A stretch of 64,000 nucleotides of DNA. Origin: Parerythrobacter_A sp963761775. Lineage in GTDB: Bacteria; Pseudomonadota; Alphaproteobacteria; Sphingomonadales; Sphingomonadaceae. Each line of letters starts with the position of its first letter. Positions within the stretch are counted from its first letter, which is position 1. This document shows positions 8,049 to 17,598 of the stretch, piece after piece. The stretch is from positions 1-64,000 of the forward strand of contig CAVXIF010000001.1 of assembly GCA_963761775.1 (NCBI GenBank), read 5' to 3'. The notes under the pieces were generated by a model, which worked only from the letters and a program-made list of their open reading frames with translations, had not been told where the DNA came from and ran no database searches. Position numbers and translations under genes: made by a program.

Positions 8049-9875
8049 ATGGCGCGTATCAAAGAAGCAGGCACAATCGTGGTGACCGAAACCCTGACCG
8101 GCAGTGACGCGCGGTTTGGCGGCCTGTATCATCGCGATACCCGCTACCTCTCGCGCTTCGATTGGGAATTACCGCCTAGCGAGGCGTTGTCGTCGGAAAC
8201 CCGTAAGAACCAGCTGATCGAACATTACGCTGTCGTTGATGACAAGCGCCGCCAGCATTTCTCCGTCCGGCGTGTACTGACCGTCGATGAGACTGCGCTC
8301 GAAGACCGATGGACCATAAGAAATACCGACAGCATGGCCCGACACTGGAGCCAGACACTGATTGCCGAGGCGGCGATGGAAGACCTGTTCGCGCGTTATG
8401 CCCCCGTTCCGGATGATAACGACCGGCCAATAGTTCGGAACCTTGACGGGTCTGAATTGACATTCAGGCGAACAAGCATGGATGGCCGCGAGCTTGGCGT
8501 CCTCATTACTTTGCCTCCGGGTACGCAGGGCACGACGGTAGCTTTCGACTTCGAGCCGGGCGAGGAGCGAACGTTCGTCACAACCGTCACGGTGGACCCG
8601 GACGATGGGCAAGCGAAGCTACCGGATCTGCCAACGTACGAAGCGTGGCGTAAGCGGTTCGATCTTTCGATATGCCCCGAATGGCAGCCGGCCTTCGACC
8701 GGGCTGTCGATGACCTGCGCGGCCTGCTGTTGCCAACGCGGTTCGGGCCTTATCCTGCCGCCGGCATGCCGTGGTTCGGCAACAAGTTCGGCCGGGACGG
8801 ACTGATTACGGCCATGATGATACTGCCCTGGGCACCGGATGTGATGCAGGCTGTCTTGATGTTGCTTGCCGAGCATCGGGGCAAGGTCGATGACCCATTC
8901 CGCGAGGAAGAGCCGGGCAAGATACTGCACGAAATTCGCGAGGGCGAACTCAGCAGAACCGACAAGATACCTTTCGGCCGCTATTATGGTTCGGTCGATG
9001 CGACGGCGCTGTTCGTCATGGCGATCGATCGGTATGTCGAACACAGCGGAGATATTGCGTTCCTCAAACGATTGGAGCCGGCACTACGGGACGCGCTGAG
9101 ATGGCTGACGGACCATCTGGACGGACCGACGGGACTGCTCCGGTTCAACGCCTCCGGCTCCGGCTTGGTAATCCAGTCGTGGAAGGACTCTCACGATTCC
9201 ATGAACCACGCAGACGGAACCCCGGCAGAGCAACCGTTAGCCGTTGCTGAGGTGCAGGGATACGCTTTTGCGGCATTCGAAGGGGCCACACGGCTCCTAT
9301 CTCATCTTGATGATCCCGAAGCCGCTCAGAACTACCGGTTACGGGCAGATGCGCTGAAAAATTCTTTTCATGAACGCTTCTGGCTCAAACAACTCGGAAC
9401 ATACGCCATGGCGCTGGATAAGGACCTTGCACCGCTGTGTGTGCTTTCATCCGATCCGGGTCACCTGCTATGGTGCGGAATCGTTCCGGTCGATACAGCG
9501 CCGCAGCTGGTCGCAACGTTGATGTCGCCGGACCTGTGGAGCGGATGGGGCTTGCGCACGCTGGGTTCGAACGAGACCCGTTATGCGCCGTCATCCTACC
9601 ACAATGGCAGCGTGTGGCCACACGACACAGCGCTGTTCGGCGCGGGACTCGCTCGCTACGGTTTTCGGGAAGAACTCGACACTGTCCGTCGAGGCCTGTT
9701 CGAGCTTGCAATGAACATGCCGGAACACCGGATACCCGAACTCATTTCAGGACACCCGCGCGAACCCGGACTTGGTCCTGTCCACTATGGCAATGCAAGC
9801 AGCCCACAAGCATGGGCCGCAGCCGCGCTGCCTATGTTGGCACAAATTGATGTGGGTATGGAGCTGGGCAAGTGA
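8049..9875 (+). CDS. Amylo-alpha-1,6-glucosidase-like (glycogen-debranching-type) hydrolase
   Basis: A 608-residue protein with two parts. The N-terminal ~200 residues are a beta-rich domain of the bacterial debranching-enzyme N-terminal type (GLYHRDTRYLSRFDWELP). The C-terminal part is an (alpha/alpha)6-barrel of the amylo-1,6-glucosidase/GH63-like clan, with the family motifs WFGNKFGRDGL and WKDSHDSMNHADG and a late conserved NGSVWPHD. No signal peptide is present, so it is cytoplasmic. Related proteins hydrolyse alpha-linked sugars, but many are uncharacterised and found outside glycogen operons. It is followed by the symporter gene with a 4-nt overlap (GTGA). With the GH3 enzyme it would allow removal of both alpha- and beta-linked sugars from one substrate. 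Confidence 0.85.
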   Translation: MARIKEAGTIVVTETLTGSDARFGGLYHRDTRYLSRFDWELPPSEALSSETRKNQLIEHYAVVDDKRRQHFSVRRVLTVDETALEDRWTIRNTDSMARHWSQTLIAEAAMEDLFARYAPVPDDNDRPIVRNLDGSELTFRRTSMDGRELGVLITLPPGTQGTTVAFDFEPGEERTFVTTVTVDPDDGQAKLPDLPTYEAWRKRFDLSICPEWQPAFDRAVDDLRGLLLPTRFGPYPAAGMPWFGNKFGRDGLITAMMILPWAPDVMQAVLMLLAEHRGKVDDPFREEEPGKILHEIREGELSRTDKIPFGRYYGSVDATALFVMAIDRYVEHSGDIAFLKRLEPALRDALRWLTDHLDGPTGLLRFNASGSGLVIQSWKDSHDSMNHADGTPAEQPLAVAEVQGYAFAAFEGATRLLSHLDDPEAAQNYRLRADALKNSFHERFWLKQLGTYAMALDKDLAPLCVLSSDPGHLLWCGIVPVDTAPQLVATLMSPDLWSGWGLRTLGSNETRYAPSSYHNGSVWPHDTALFGAGLARYGFREELDTVRRGLFELAMNMPEHRIPELISGHPREPGLGPVHYGNASSPQAWAAAALPMLAQIDVGMELGK

Positions 9876-11248
9876 CGAACGTCGTCGCACCGGCAACCCG
9901 TAGCGCCCCAGCGATATCCACCTATCGAGAAGCGGCCTATGGTGCGCCCTATCTTGCGAAAGCGTTCCTATTCACACCGATGCTGGCGTTCATTCCCAGC
10001 TTCTACTCGGTCGATCACGGCGTCTCGCTTGCCGTTCTGGGTACGATAATCTTTTTGACGCGTCTTACTGATGTCATCACCGATCCGCTGATCGGTGTAC
10101 TGAGCGATCGAACACGAACGCGTTGGGGCCGCCGTAAAATATTCATTGCAGCGGGCTTGCCCTTACTCCTCGTCAGCACCTGGATGGTGTTGGTGCCGCC
10201 GCTCGAAGTCGACCTATGGTACGCCGGTATCTGGATGGCGTTGCTGTATCTGGGTTTCACCCTTGTCGATATTCCCTACCGGACATGGGGGGCCGAACTG
10301 GTCAGCGGTTACAATTCGCGGACCCGCATCGTCGCTTGGCGTGAAGCATTCGGCATGGCATCCGGACTGCTGGCGCTCGTTACGATCGTCGCAGCGCCTT
10401 CGCTAGGTTATGGTGCAACCGCGGACACGCTATGGTTGCTGGCGACGATATTCACCGTGCTGTTGATACCGTTGCTTGTCCTTACACTCGTTCTGGTTCC
10501 GGAACCGCCGCTACCCGAATCTTCGGAAGTCACTGTACCGCGCGTCAACGTGAAGGAGCAGCTGACACTGCTTCGCGCCAACAAGCCGTTCATGTGGTTG
10601 TTGGGAGGAACGGTAGTCCTCCTGTCCGGCGCGATTATCGGTGCGTCTCTCCACCTGATCGTTATGGAGTCCTATTTTGGTATCCGCGCCTGGTTCCCTT
10701 ACATTCTTGCAGGTGAAAGCATCATGGGGATGGCATCGGCACCATGCTGGGTCTGGCTTTCGAAGCGGATCGGAAAGCACCGCGCCATGGCGCTCGGAAC
10801 ATTCCTGATGGCCGCCTTTAGCGCGCCGATCCCGCTACTCGCGCCAGACGCGCACTACGCTTACGCCGCTATTATCATCGTTCGCGGGTTCGCTGGCGGC
10901 GCGTTGGCCATTCTTATCTCGTCCATGCTGGCTGACGTTATCGACGTCGATAGCCTATCTTCCGGCAAGTCGCGAGGTGGGTTCTTTTTCGCCTTGATGG
11001 GGATGGTCGGCAAAGCCGGTGTCGCGCTAGGTTCGTTCGTTGGCCTGGTGCTGCCGTCGCTGTTCGGGTTCGACCCTGCCGAACCGCTTAACAGTGACAC
11101 AGCCCTGCGCGCTTTGGTGATGACCTATGCATGGATCCCGATGATCATCATGGGCTGTGCATCGTGGTTTTTCCTGCGCTATCCTCTGACGCAAACCGAA
11201 TTCGAGAAAACTCAGCGAATTATGCCTAAAAGCGCTCCAGTTTCATAA
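9872..11248 (+). CDS. GPH-family sugar:cation symporter (MFS)
   Basis: A 458-residue inner-membrane transporter with about twelve hydrophobic segments. The loop motif DVITDPLIGVLSDRTRTRWG between helices 2 and 3 is characteristic of the glycoside-pentoside-hexuronide:cation symporter family. The start is GTG at 9872, overlapping the previous stop as GTGA, so translation is coupled to the debranching-type hydrolase. It would carry mono- or oligosaccharides from periplasm to cytoplasm, completing the uptake route that starts at the TonB receptor. The substrate is not predictable. Confidence 0.88.
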   Translation: MTNVVAPATRSAPAISTYREAAYGAPYLAKAFLFTPMLAFIPSFYSVDHGVSLAVLGTIIFLTRLTDVITDPLIGVLSDRTRTRWGRRKIFIAAGLPLLLVSTWMVLVPPLEVDLWYAGIWMALLYLGFTLVDIPYRTWGAELVSGYNSRTRIVAWREAFGMASGLLALVTIVAAPSLGYGATADTLWLLATIFTVLLIPLLVLTLVLVPEPPLPESSEVTVPRVNVKEQLTLLRANKPFMWLLGGTVVLLSGAIIGASLHLIVMESYFGIRAWFPYILAGESIMGMASAPCWVWLSKRIGKHRAMALGTFLMAAFSAPIPLLAPDAHYAYAAIIIVRGFAGGALAILISSMLADVIDVDSLSSGKSRGGFFFALMGMVGKAGVALGSFVGLVLPSLFGFDPAEPLNSDTALRALVMTYAWIPMIIMGCASWFFLRYPLTQTEFEKTQRIMPKSAPVS

Positions 11249-11505
11249 CAAACTTAAATTGATATACTTCGCGTGGTTGCTATTGTTCGCAGAGGCAAAA
11301 CGACCAGTTAATCTCTTTTTCGTTATGTTATTTCCATGTCAGCTATCCACTAAAGCTATGTACATTTCGCAGTGTTTTTCAGTCTGCCAAAAACGGACGA
11401 TCGGCTGCGAGGGTATTCGAAGCGGACCCGTTGACGATGGAAGACAGGCCTTTGAGAGGGAACTCGACCGAAATTTCCCAATGATTTGAGTGCCCATCAT
11501 TCTTA
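11249..11505. other. AT-rich non-coding right end of the island
   Basis: This is one of the most AT-rich stretches of the window. It contains only short frames with no recognisable similarity, for example a possible 76-codon frame from 11259 that I do not believe. No intrinsic terminator with a clear stem and T-run was found after the symporter gene. An integrase would be expected at one island end, but no trace is recognisable. Confidence 0.5.
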
Positions 11506-11523
11506 TGTCGGGTGCACCAGTTT
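11506..11523 (+). repeat. Right attachment-site repeat (attR-like)
   Basis: Identical 18-bp copy of 12-29, including the last 14 bases of the tRNA, but without the rest of a tRNA. High-GC core sequence resumes immediately after it. It marks where the original downstream flank of the tRNA was displaced by the island. Confidence 0.8.
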
Positions 11524-11581
11524 GTTTGGATCGCGCACCGCGCCGCTGGAACCGCAGCATCGTCCGCGTCATTGGTTTGGC

Positions 11582-13075
11582 ATGTCTGCACAAACCTCAC
11601 CCGTTCTCGATTGCCTCAATGCCGAACTGGCCGACCGCACGGCACTGCTGAACGATGCACCGGTGCGCGGGGGGGCGCGCTATGTGCTGGTGTGGTTGCA
11701 GCAGACATTGCGCGGGCATGACAACCCGGTGATCGATGCAGGTGTTGCGATCGGCAACCGGCTCGGTTTGCCGGTGCTGGTCTATCATGGCCTGCGCGAG
11801 GACTATCCGCATGCGTCGGACCGGCTGCACCGCTTCATTTTGGGCGCGAGCCGCGCGATGGGGCGAACGCTGCACGAACGCGGTATCGCCTGCGTCCAGC
11901 AGGTCGTGCGGCCCGAAACGCAAGATCAAGCGCGGGGTCTGGTTTATCGTCTGGCCGCAAATGCCACCTGCGTCGTGTGCGACCGGCATGCGACGTTCGT
12001 GGGCCGCTGGCAGGCGGAACGCTTTGCGGCAAAAGCCGACCTTGCCGTTGCGGCAGTGGACGGGACGCGACTGGTGCCGCATGCGCTGTTGCCTTCCAAG
12101 GGGCTCGGCGCGACCAAGGCGTTTCGCGCGGCGCACGGCGCACAACGCGCGCAATGCCTCGCCGAACGGCGCGAGATCGCGCCCGAAGCTGCGCCCTATG
12201 AGGGGACATTGCCCTTCACGCCCGATGCGCTGGCGGACCGCGACGATGCCGCGCTCGACGCGCTGATGGCGCAATGCCGCATCGACCACACCCTACCGCC
12301 TTCCGACGAACACCCCGCTACAAAAGCTGCCGCTGATGCCCGCGTGCGGCGGGCCATCGAGACGGTGTTGCCGCGCTACAAATGGGCGCGCAACAATCCA
12401 GCCGATGATGTGGGGGCCAGCCAGCTGTCGCCCTATCTGCATTTCGGCATGGTCTCGCCGTTTGAAATCCTGCGCGGGCTGGACGATGCGGGGATCAAGG
12501 CCAGCGCCCGCTACAAGTTCGTCGACGAACTGCTGACATGGCGCGAGTGGGGGCACTGGCGAATGACGGAAAAGCCGTCGCTGATGCAGTATGACAGCCT
12601 GCCCGGCGCGGCGCGCAAGACGATGGAAGCGCATGCCGACGATCCGCGCGAATTCCAGTCGCTGGATGCGCTGATCCACGGCGAGACGCCGGACGAAACA
12701 TGGAACGCCGCGCAGAAGCAGTGGCTCATCACTGGCTGGATGCACAACAATTTGCGCATGTACTGGTCCAAACAGCTGCTGCGCTGGACGGCCAGCCCGC
12801 AGGCGGCGTGGGCGACCGCGTGTTATCTCAACGACCGCCTGTCACTCGATGGACGCGACCCGGCGACCTATGTTTCGATGCGTTCGTCTTTCGGCGAAGG
12901 GCGCCCGGCCTATCGCGAAAGCGCGATCTACGGAATGATCATGCCCAAATCCGACAGCGCCATTCGCAAACGGCCCGGTGCGGTGGAGTGGCTGGCCGAT
13001 ATGGCGCAGCGCGAGGTGCCGCGCATCGCCGTACCGCAGGATAATGACTGGCAGCAGATGTATCTGGGCGGTTAA
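11582..13075 (+). CDS. phr: Class II deoxyribodipyrimidine photolyase
   Basis: A 497-residue FAD enzyme that uses blue light to split cyclobutane pyrimidine dimers in DNA. The pattern is class II: GGARYVLVWLQQTLRG and LPVLVYHGLREDYPHASDR in the N-terminal Rossmann domain, and NPADDVGASQLSPYLHFGMV, WNAAQKQWLITGWMHNN and YLNDRLSLDGRDP in the FAD-binding helical domain. The open frame extends upstream to 11486 across the island repeat. The ATG at 11582 is preferred because it lies in core-composition sequence and gives the usual N-terminus. It ends 8 bp from a convergent gene. Confidence 0.92.
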   Translation: MSAQTSPVLDCLNAELADRTALLNDAPVRGGARYVLVWLQQTLRGHDNPVIDAGVAIGNRLGLPVLVYHGLREDYPHASDRLHRFILGASRAMGRTLHERGIACVQQVVRPETQDQARGLVYRLAANATCVVCDRHATFVGRWQAERFAAKADLAVAAVDGTRLVPHALLPSKGLGATKAFRAAHGAQRAQCLAERREIAPEAAPYEGTLPFTPDALADRDDAALDALMAQCRIDHTLPPSDEHPATKAAADARVRRAIETVLPRYKWARNNPADDVGASQLSPYLHFGMVSPFEILRGLDDAGIKASARYKFVDELLTWREWGHWRMTEKPSLMQYDSLPGAARKTMEAHADDPREFQSLDALIHGETPDETWNAAQKQWLITGWMHNNLRMYWSKQLLRWTASPQAAWATACYLNDRLSLDGRDPATYVSMRSSFGEGRPAYRESAIYGMIMPKSDSAIRKRPGAVEWLADMAQREVPRIAVPQDNDWQQMYLGG

Positions 13076-13083
13076 CGCGTGGA

Positions 13084-13320
13084 CTAGCGTGTAGGCTGGT
13101 TCGTCGGCATGGGGGGCACGTCGCTTTCCTGTGCTTCCAGCGTCCGGTCGATATCCTCCGCCAACGCACGGATATCGCGCTCTGCCCGCTCGAAGCGCGT
13201 GTCGAAATCGCGCTCCTCCTGTTGCCGCAGCAGGCCTGCCAGAACCAGCGCGAAGGCGATAAGGCCGAGGACGGCGGCAATGCGCCATTCGAACCACGGC
13301 GCGGCGGGCTCGCCCGCCAT
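13084..13320 (-). CDS. Small single-pass membrane protein with a coiled coil
   Basis: A 78-residue protein. Residues about 13-31 form one membrane helix (AAVLGLIAFALVLAGLL), followed by a charged heptad-like segment (about 33-62, rich in E, R, D) that should form a coiled coil, and a proline-rich tail. Its ATG overlaps the tamB stop codon (TGATG), so it is the last gene of the tamA-tamB operon. No family is recognised. Topology suggests an inner-membrane anchor with a soluble coil, possibly assisting envelope assembly, but only the operon position supports this. Confidence 0.7.
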   Translation of the reverse strand: MAGEPAAPWFEWRIAAVLGLIAFALVLAGLLRQQEERDFDTRFERAERDIRALAEDIDRTLEAQESDVPPMPTNQPTR

Positions 13321-16300
13321 CAGTAGTTCTTCTTGTACTGCACGTTCACATTGGTGCCGGTGGTGCCGCCGGCCTGGCTCAGGACCGACAGGGCAGGGGT
13401 CAGGCTGACTTCGAGCTGCGTGGCGACATTGCCGCGCGCGTCGGTGATGATCTCGATGTAGATATCGTCGGTCAGGTACTGGCCCGCCGCCAGCGACGTG
13501 CCGCGCCCGCTTTGTTCATCCGCACCCAGAATGCGCAACCGGTCGATGCCGGTGGCGGACCGCAGTGTGCCCAGGGGATTGAGTCCGCCGCCCGATCCGC
13601 GCAGCGAATTGAGCGAGGCGGCCAGCTGCACGGCCTGAATAGCGGACAGGTTTCCGACCGAGCTGCCGAACAGGATGCGGCTGACGATCTCGTCCTGCGG
13701 CAGGCCGGGGCTGCTGGTAAAGGCGATCTGCGGATTGAAGGCGCGGCCCGTCACGTTGATGTTGACCGTTACGTCCTCGATATCGTCGGTGGCGGAAAGC
13801 CGGATCGTCGGGTCGAGCGTGGTACCGCCGGTAAAGCCGACACGGCCGTCGCTCAGTTCGAAATTGCGTCCGGCAAAGCCAAGCGTTCCGCGCACCAGCG
13901 AAACGGAACCGGCCATGCGCGGTGCGCCGCTGGTGCCGGTGATCCTGAGGTCGGCGGTCCATTCGCTTTCCAGCCCCATGCCGGTGACATAGAGCCGCTC
14001 GGGCGCTTCCAGCGCGATATCCAGCCTGAGTTGTTCGAAGATGCCGGCGGTTGGCAGGGCAGGCTCTTCGCCCGTGATGCGTGGCCTTCCGCGCGGCGGC
14101 TTGAAGCGCACGCCGGTCAGGGTCGGCACTTCGACCGCGCCCTGGTTCACCACCTGATAGCGCGTTTCGGGCAGCAGCAGCGTACCCGACAGCAGTGCCG
14201 TCTGGTTCGCGCGTTTGGTAAAAGCCAGGGTGCCAGTGGCCGTCGCGCCCAACGCATCGCTGGCGGCAAGGCGGGCATCGTCCAGCTTGACCTGCACATT
14301 CATCGGATAGCCGCTGTTCGCCGCGAGGCTGACCGAGCCGGTGGCCGAAACCGTGCCGTCGCCCGCCGTCGCATTGAGCTGCTCGATCTGCAGGCTATCG
14401 CCGGTAAAGCGCCCGCGCACCGCCATGTTGGTCAGGCGTGTGCCGTAGGTCTGGTTCTCGTATGTCAGGCTCTTGGCGCGAATGATGCCCGCAAGCTGCG
14501 GGTCGCCCACGCGCCCGCTGAAATCGGCGGCGATGCCGAGCGCGCCCGACAGGCGCTGGTCCGGCTGTCCGGCCAGCGAAAACAGCGTATCGGCGGGGCC
14601 GTTATAGCGGATGCCGCCGCCCAGCGGAGCCTGCAACAGGCGCGTGGTCCACGGGCCGGTACCGGGCGGCAGCGGGGTAAGGGCGGCATTCATGCGCCCG
14701 ATGACGGTGCCACGCCGCCGGATAATCGCACGCGCCGCTCCGCCCGTGCCTTGCAGCTGGCCAACGAAGTTCACATCGACCGGCTGGCTGACCGAGACCG
14801 CCGTGGTGCGCGTGAACCCAGCGATTTTCAGCCGCGCATCGGCGGTCGGGAAGGCGTTTGCATCGGCTTGCGCGAAATCGAGGCTGCCGGTGGCGCGACC
14901 GTTCAGGCCAAGGCCGGGCACGAAGGCGTTGGCGATATCGAGATCGAGCGAGTCGAGCCGGCTTTGCAGCTTCATGCCTTGCCCGTATTCGCCGGCGATA
15001 CGGATATTGCCCTGCCCGAAATCGATGCGTGTCGGCAGCAGGGTGTATGTTCCGTCGCCCGGAACGATGCGCGCGGGCGTAGCGGTCTTGAAGGTGACGC
15101 CGCGCGCCTTGCCTTCCAGGTTTGCGCGCCACAATTCGGGTGTCAGGTCGGCATTGCCCGCGATGCGGAACGGCACGCCGCTGGTGCCTTCCGCCAGCAG
15201 CTTGGCCTTGCCGCGCCCGCCCTTGTAATCGATCAGCGCGCGCATGGCGTTGATATCGACGGCGCCGTAGCTGGTGTTGGAAAGCTGCACATCGGCGACC
15301 ACTTCGGGCTGCTCGTAAAGAACGATTTCCGCATCGACGATGGCTGCGCCGATCCGCAGATTGGCGGGGCCGGGCAGCACGGTGTTGCGGGCGCGCAGAT
15401 TGACAATGGCGGACTGGTTGGAACCAACCGCACCAAGGCGGACCAAGCCACCCATGCCACGCCCATTGGCGTCGAGCTGGCCGATAAACGGTCCGGCGGG
15501 GCTCTGGCGGACTTGCCCGCTCAAGGCGATACCGGCGAAATCGGCGCGGTTGATGGTCAGCGCCAGCGGGCCGCTTGCCGTCGCCACGGTGACATCGGCG
15601 GTGAATGCGCCGTAATCGGTATTGCCCGCCGCATCGACGCGATAGTCGCCATTGTCGCCGCGTATCGTGGCGGTCAGGTCCGCGAGGCCGATGCCAAGGC
15701 CCGGCCGTGCCGCATCGATGGTTGCGCGCGGGCTGGCCACCGTTCCGGTCAGCTTGACACCGAGCGGGCCGTATTGGGTGGATACGCCGGTAGCGACCAC
15801 GTCGATCCGTCCGTCGGCGGAATAGGTGCCGCGCCCGTCGGTAATGCGCAGCAGCGGCGACGTCATGCGGACATTGCGGAACCGGGCGACGCCGTCGCTG
15901 CCATAGCCGACATCCGCCGCGGCAGTCAGGTTGCCGCCCAGATATTCGCGCATGGAATCGTTCAGCAGGCGGGTGGAGCGCGCCCCGACCTTGCCGACAA
16001 GCGCGTATCCGCCGCCCGCATCGGTTTCCAGGTCGATATCGGTGGTGATGTCGAAGATGCCGACGCTCTCGACGCGATAGCCGTTGATCCGGCCATCGAC
16101 CGCACCGGTGTAAAGGCCGGTGGACGTATCCGCGAGCAGGATCAATTTGGCGTCGATCCGGCTGGAACGGATCCGCATATTGTCCGACAGGATGCGCGTT
16201 CCCTCGATCGCGACATCGCCGTCGAGCCGGATATTGGCAAGCTCGCCACCCGCCACGGTATCGAGGCCGGTGACGCGCGACGCCGTGGCGGAGACCGGCA

Positions 16301-17598
16301 GGTAGATCGCACCGGCATCCACGCGCGCATCGCCTTGCGCGCGCAAGTTGCGGATGCCCATATCGTTCATCACGATCCGGTCCGCCGCGATGTCGTAGTC
16401 GACTTCGGGCGAGGCGAAGGCCCCGTCCAGAGTCAGCAGCGCGCGCAGCCCGCTGCCGCGCAGGTTGGGCGCGATGGCGGAGGGTTGCAGCAGCACGAAG
16501 GCCGCCTTGAAATCGTCGAATGCGCTTTCGGCCAGGTCGATGCCGCCATTGGCATTGAGCGTGAAGGCATCGCTGAAAACACGCCCTTCGATCTCGGCGC
16601 GGCGTTCGCCCAGCTCGGTGGTGATATCGATATTGGTCTGCCGCCCAAGCAGCGCGGCGGTGGAGGGCGGCGCGAGGTCCGCAAGATACATCGGCCCCGT
16701 CACCGTAATGCGCCCGTCGCGCGCCTTCAGCAGCACGTCGGCAAGATCGGCACCGGCCAGCGTCGCGTCCAGCTCGCCGTTCCATGCCGCCCAGTCGCCC
16801 TTGCCCTTGAGCTTGACGGTCAGCGGATCGGTAAACCCTGCCAGCGCCGCGATCACGCCGTCACCGGGCGCGCGCAGGTCGAGGTCGAGGTCGAGCTTGT
16901 TCTCGTCCGGCACGGCGTCCAGCACCAGCGCGAACCGGTCGCCCCCGGCGCTCCCGGCGGGACCGCGCACCGTTCCGCCATCGAGGCGGACCTGCGCGCG
17001 CGCATCGGCGATATGCACTTCGCCTTTCAGCGTGGCGACACGGCGTTCGCCGGAAACCGGCGCTTCCGCGACAAACCGCCCGATTTCCAGCCGGTCGATA
17101 TCGATATCGTAGTCGGGCAGCAGCGGATCGTCGCTGGGCGGGGTTTCGTTAAACTCGGGGTTGCGCTCCAGCACGACGGTATCGGCGGTCAGCGCATCGA
17201 TATCGACATGGCCGTTGATGAAGGCGAACGGGTGCCAGTCCACCACCACTTCGGGCGAACGCAGGAAGACGCCCTTGGGATCGGCGACGGTCAGCCCTTC
17301 GATCCGCATTTCGGAGTAAAGCGAACCTTCGATCGCCTCGATCCCGATGGCCATGCCGTTTTCGAATTCGAGCGCCTCGATCTGCTGGGCCACGAACTTG
17401 CGCCCCGGATCGGTGTTGATGCCGAACAGCACCAGGCCGACCAGCACCAGCAAGCCGACGACGATGCCGAGCGCGATCTTGCCCGCCAGCACCCAGCGGC
17501 TGCGGCGCGGCTTTTCGGCTTCGGTGCGCGCGTCTTCCATCACCCCGGCGTCGATGAATTCCGGTTCCGGTCGGATCGGTAATCGTCGTATCGGCCAT
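13320..17598 (-). CDS. tamB: TamB, translocation and assembly module inner-membrane protein (frameshifted near its start)
   Basis: After correction this is a 1,425-residue protein: a cytoplasmic N-terminus, one membrane helix (about residues 43-66, KIALGIVVGLLVLVGLVLFG), then a very long repetitive beta-structured periplasmic region ending in the conserved DUF490 C-terminal domain. TamB-like proteins form hydrophobic grooves bridging inner and outer membranes and act in lipid transport or autotransporter assembly with TamA. The ATG at 17598 overlaps the tamA stop (TGATG), but that frame leaves the tamB frame. Removing one C of the pair at 17567-17568 restores a continuous N-terminus. Without the correction the first usable ATG is at 17543. 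The operon order tamA-tamB-small membrane protein is clear. Confidence 0.9.

Larger units (their letters stand above)
12..11523. mobile_element. tRNA-integrated genomic island carrying a glycoside-utilisation locus
   Basis: The segment between the two 18-bp repeats is clearly richer in A+T than the sequence that follows 11524, and it carries seven accessory metabolism genes and no housekeeping gene. The left repeat keeps the tRNA intact and the right repeat sits just upstream of a core photolyase gene. No integrase, excisionase, relaxase or transposase was recognised inside it, so it is either a decayed element or depends on a recombinase supplied elsewhere. The boundaries are seen directly. 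Mobility is inferred. Confidence 0.7.

Noticed and set aside
11259..11489. A 76-codon frame at the right end of the island
   Set aside because: No recognisable domain, Cys/Phe-rich chance-like composition and no ribosome-binding site.
13512..17582. An open frame of 1,356 codons on the plus strand opposite tamB
   Set aside because: It lies exactly antisense to tamB, whose translation is repetitive, beta-rich and family-typical. The antisense translation is a mix of Gly, Arg, Gln and His with no domain, as expected from high-GC codon bias.
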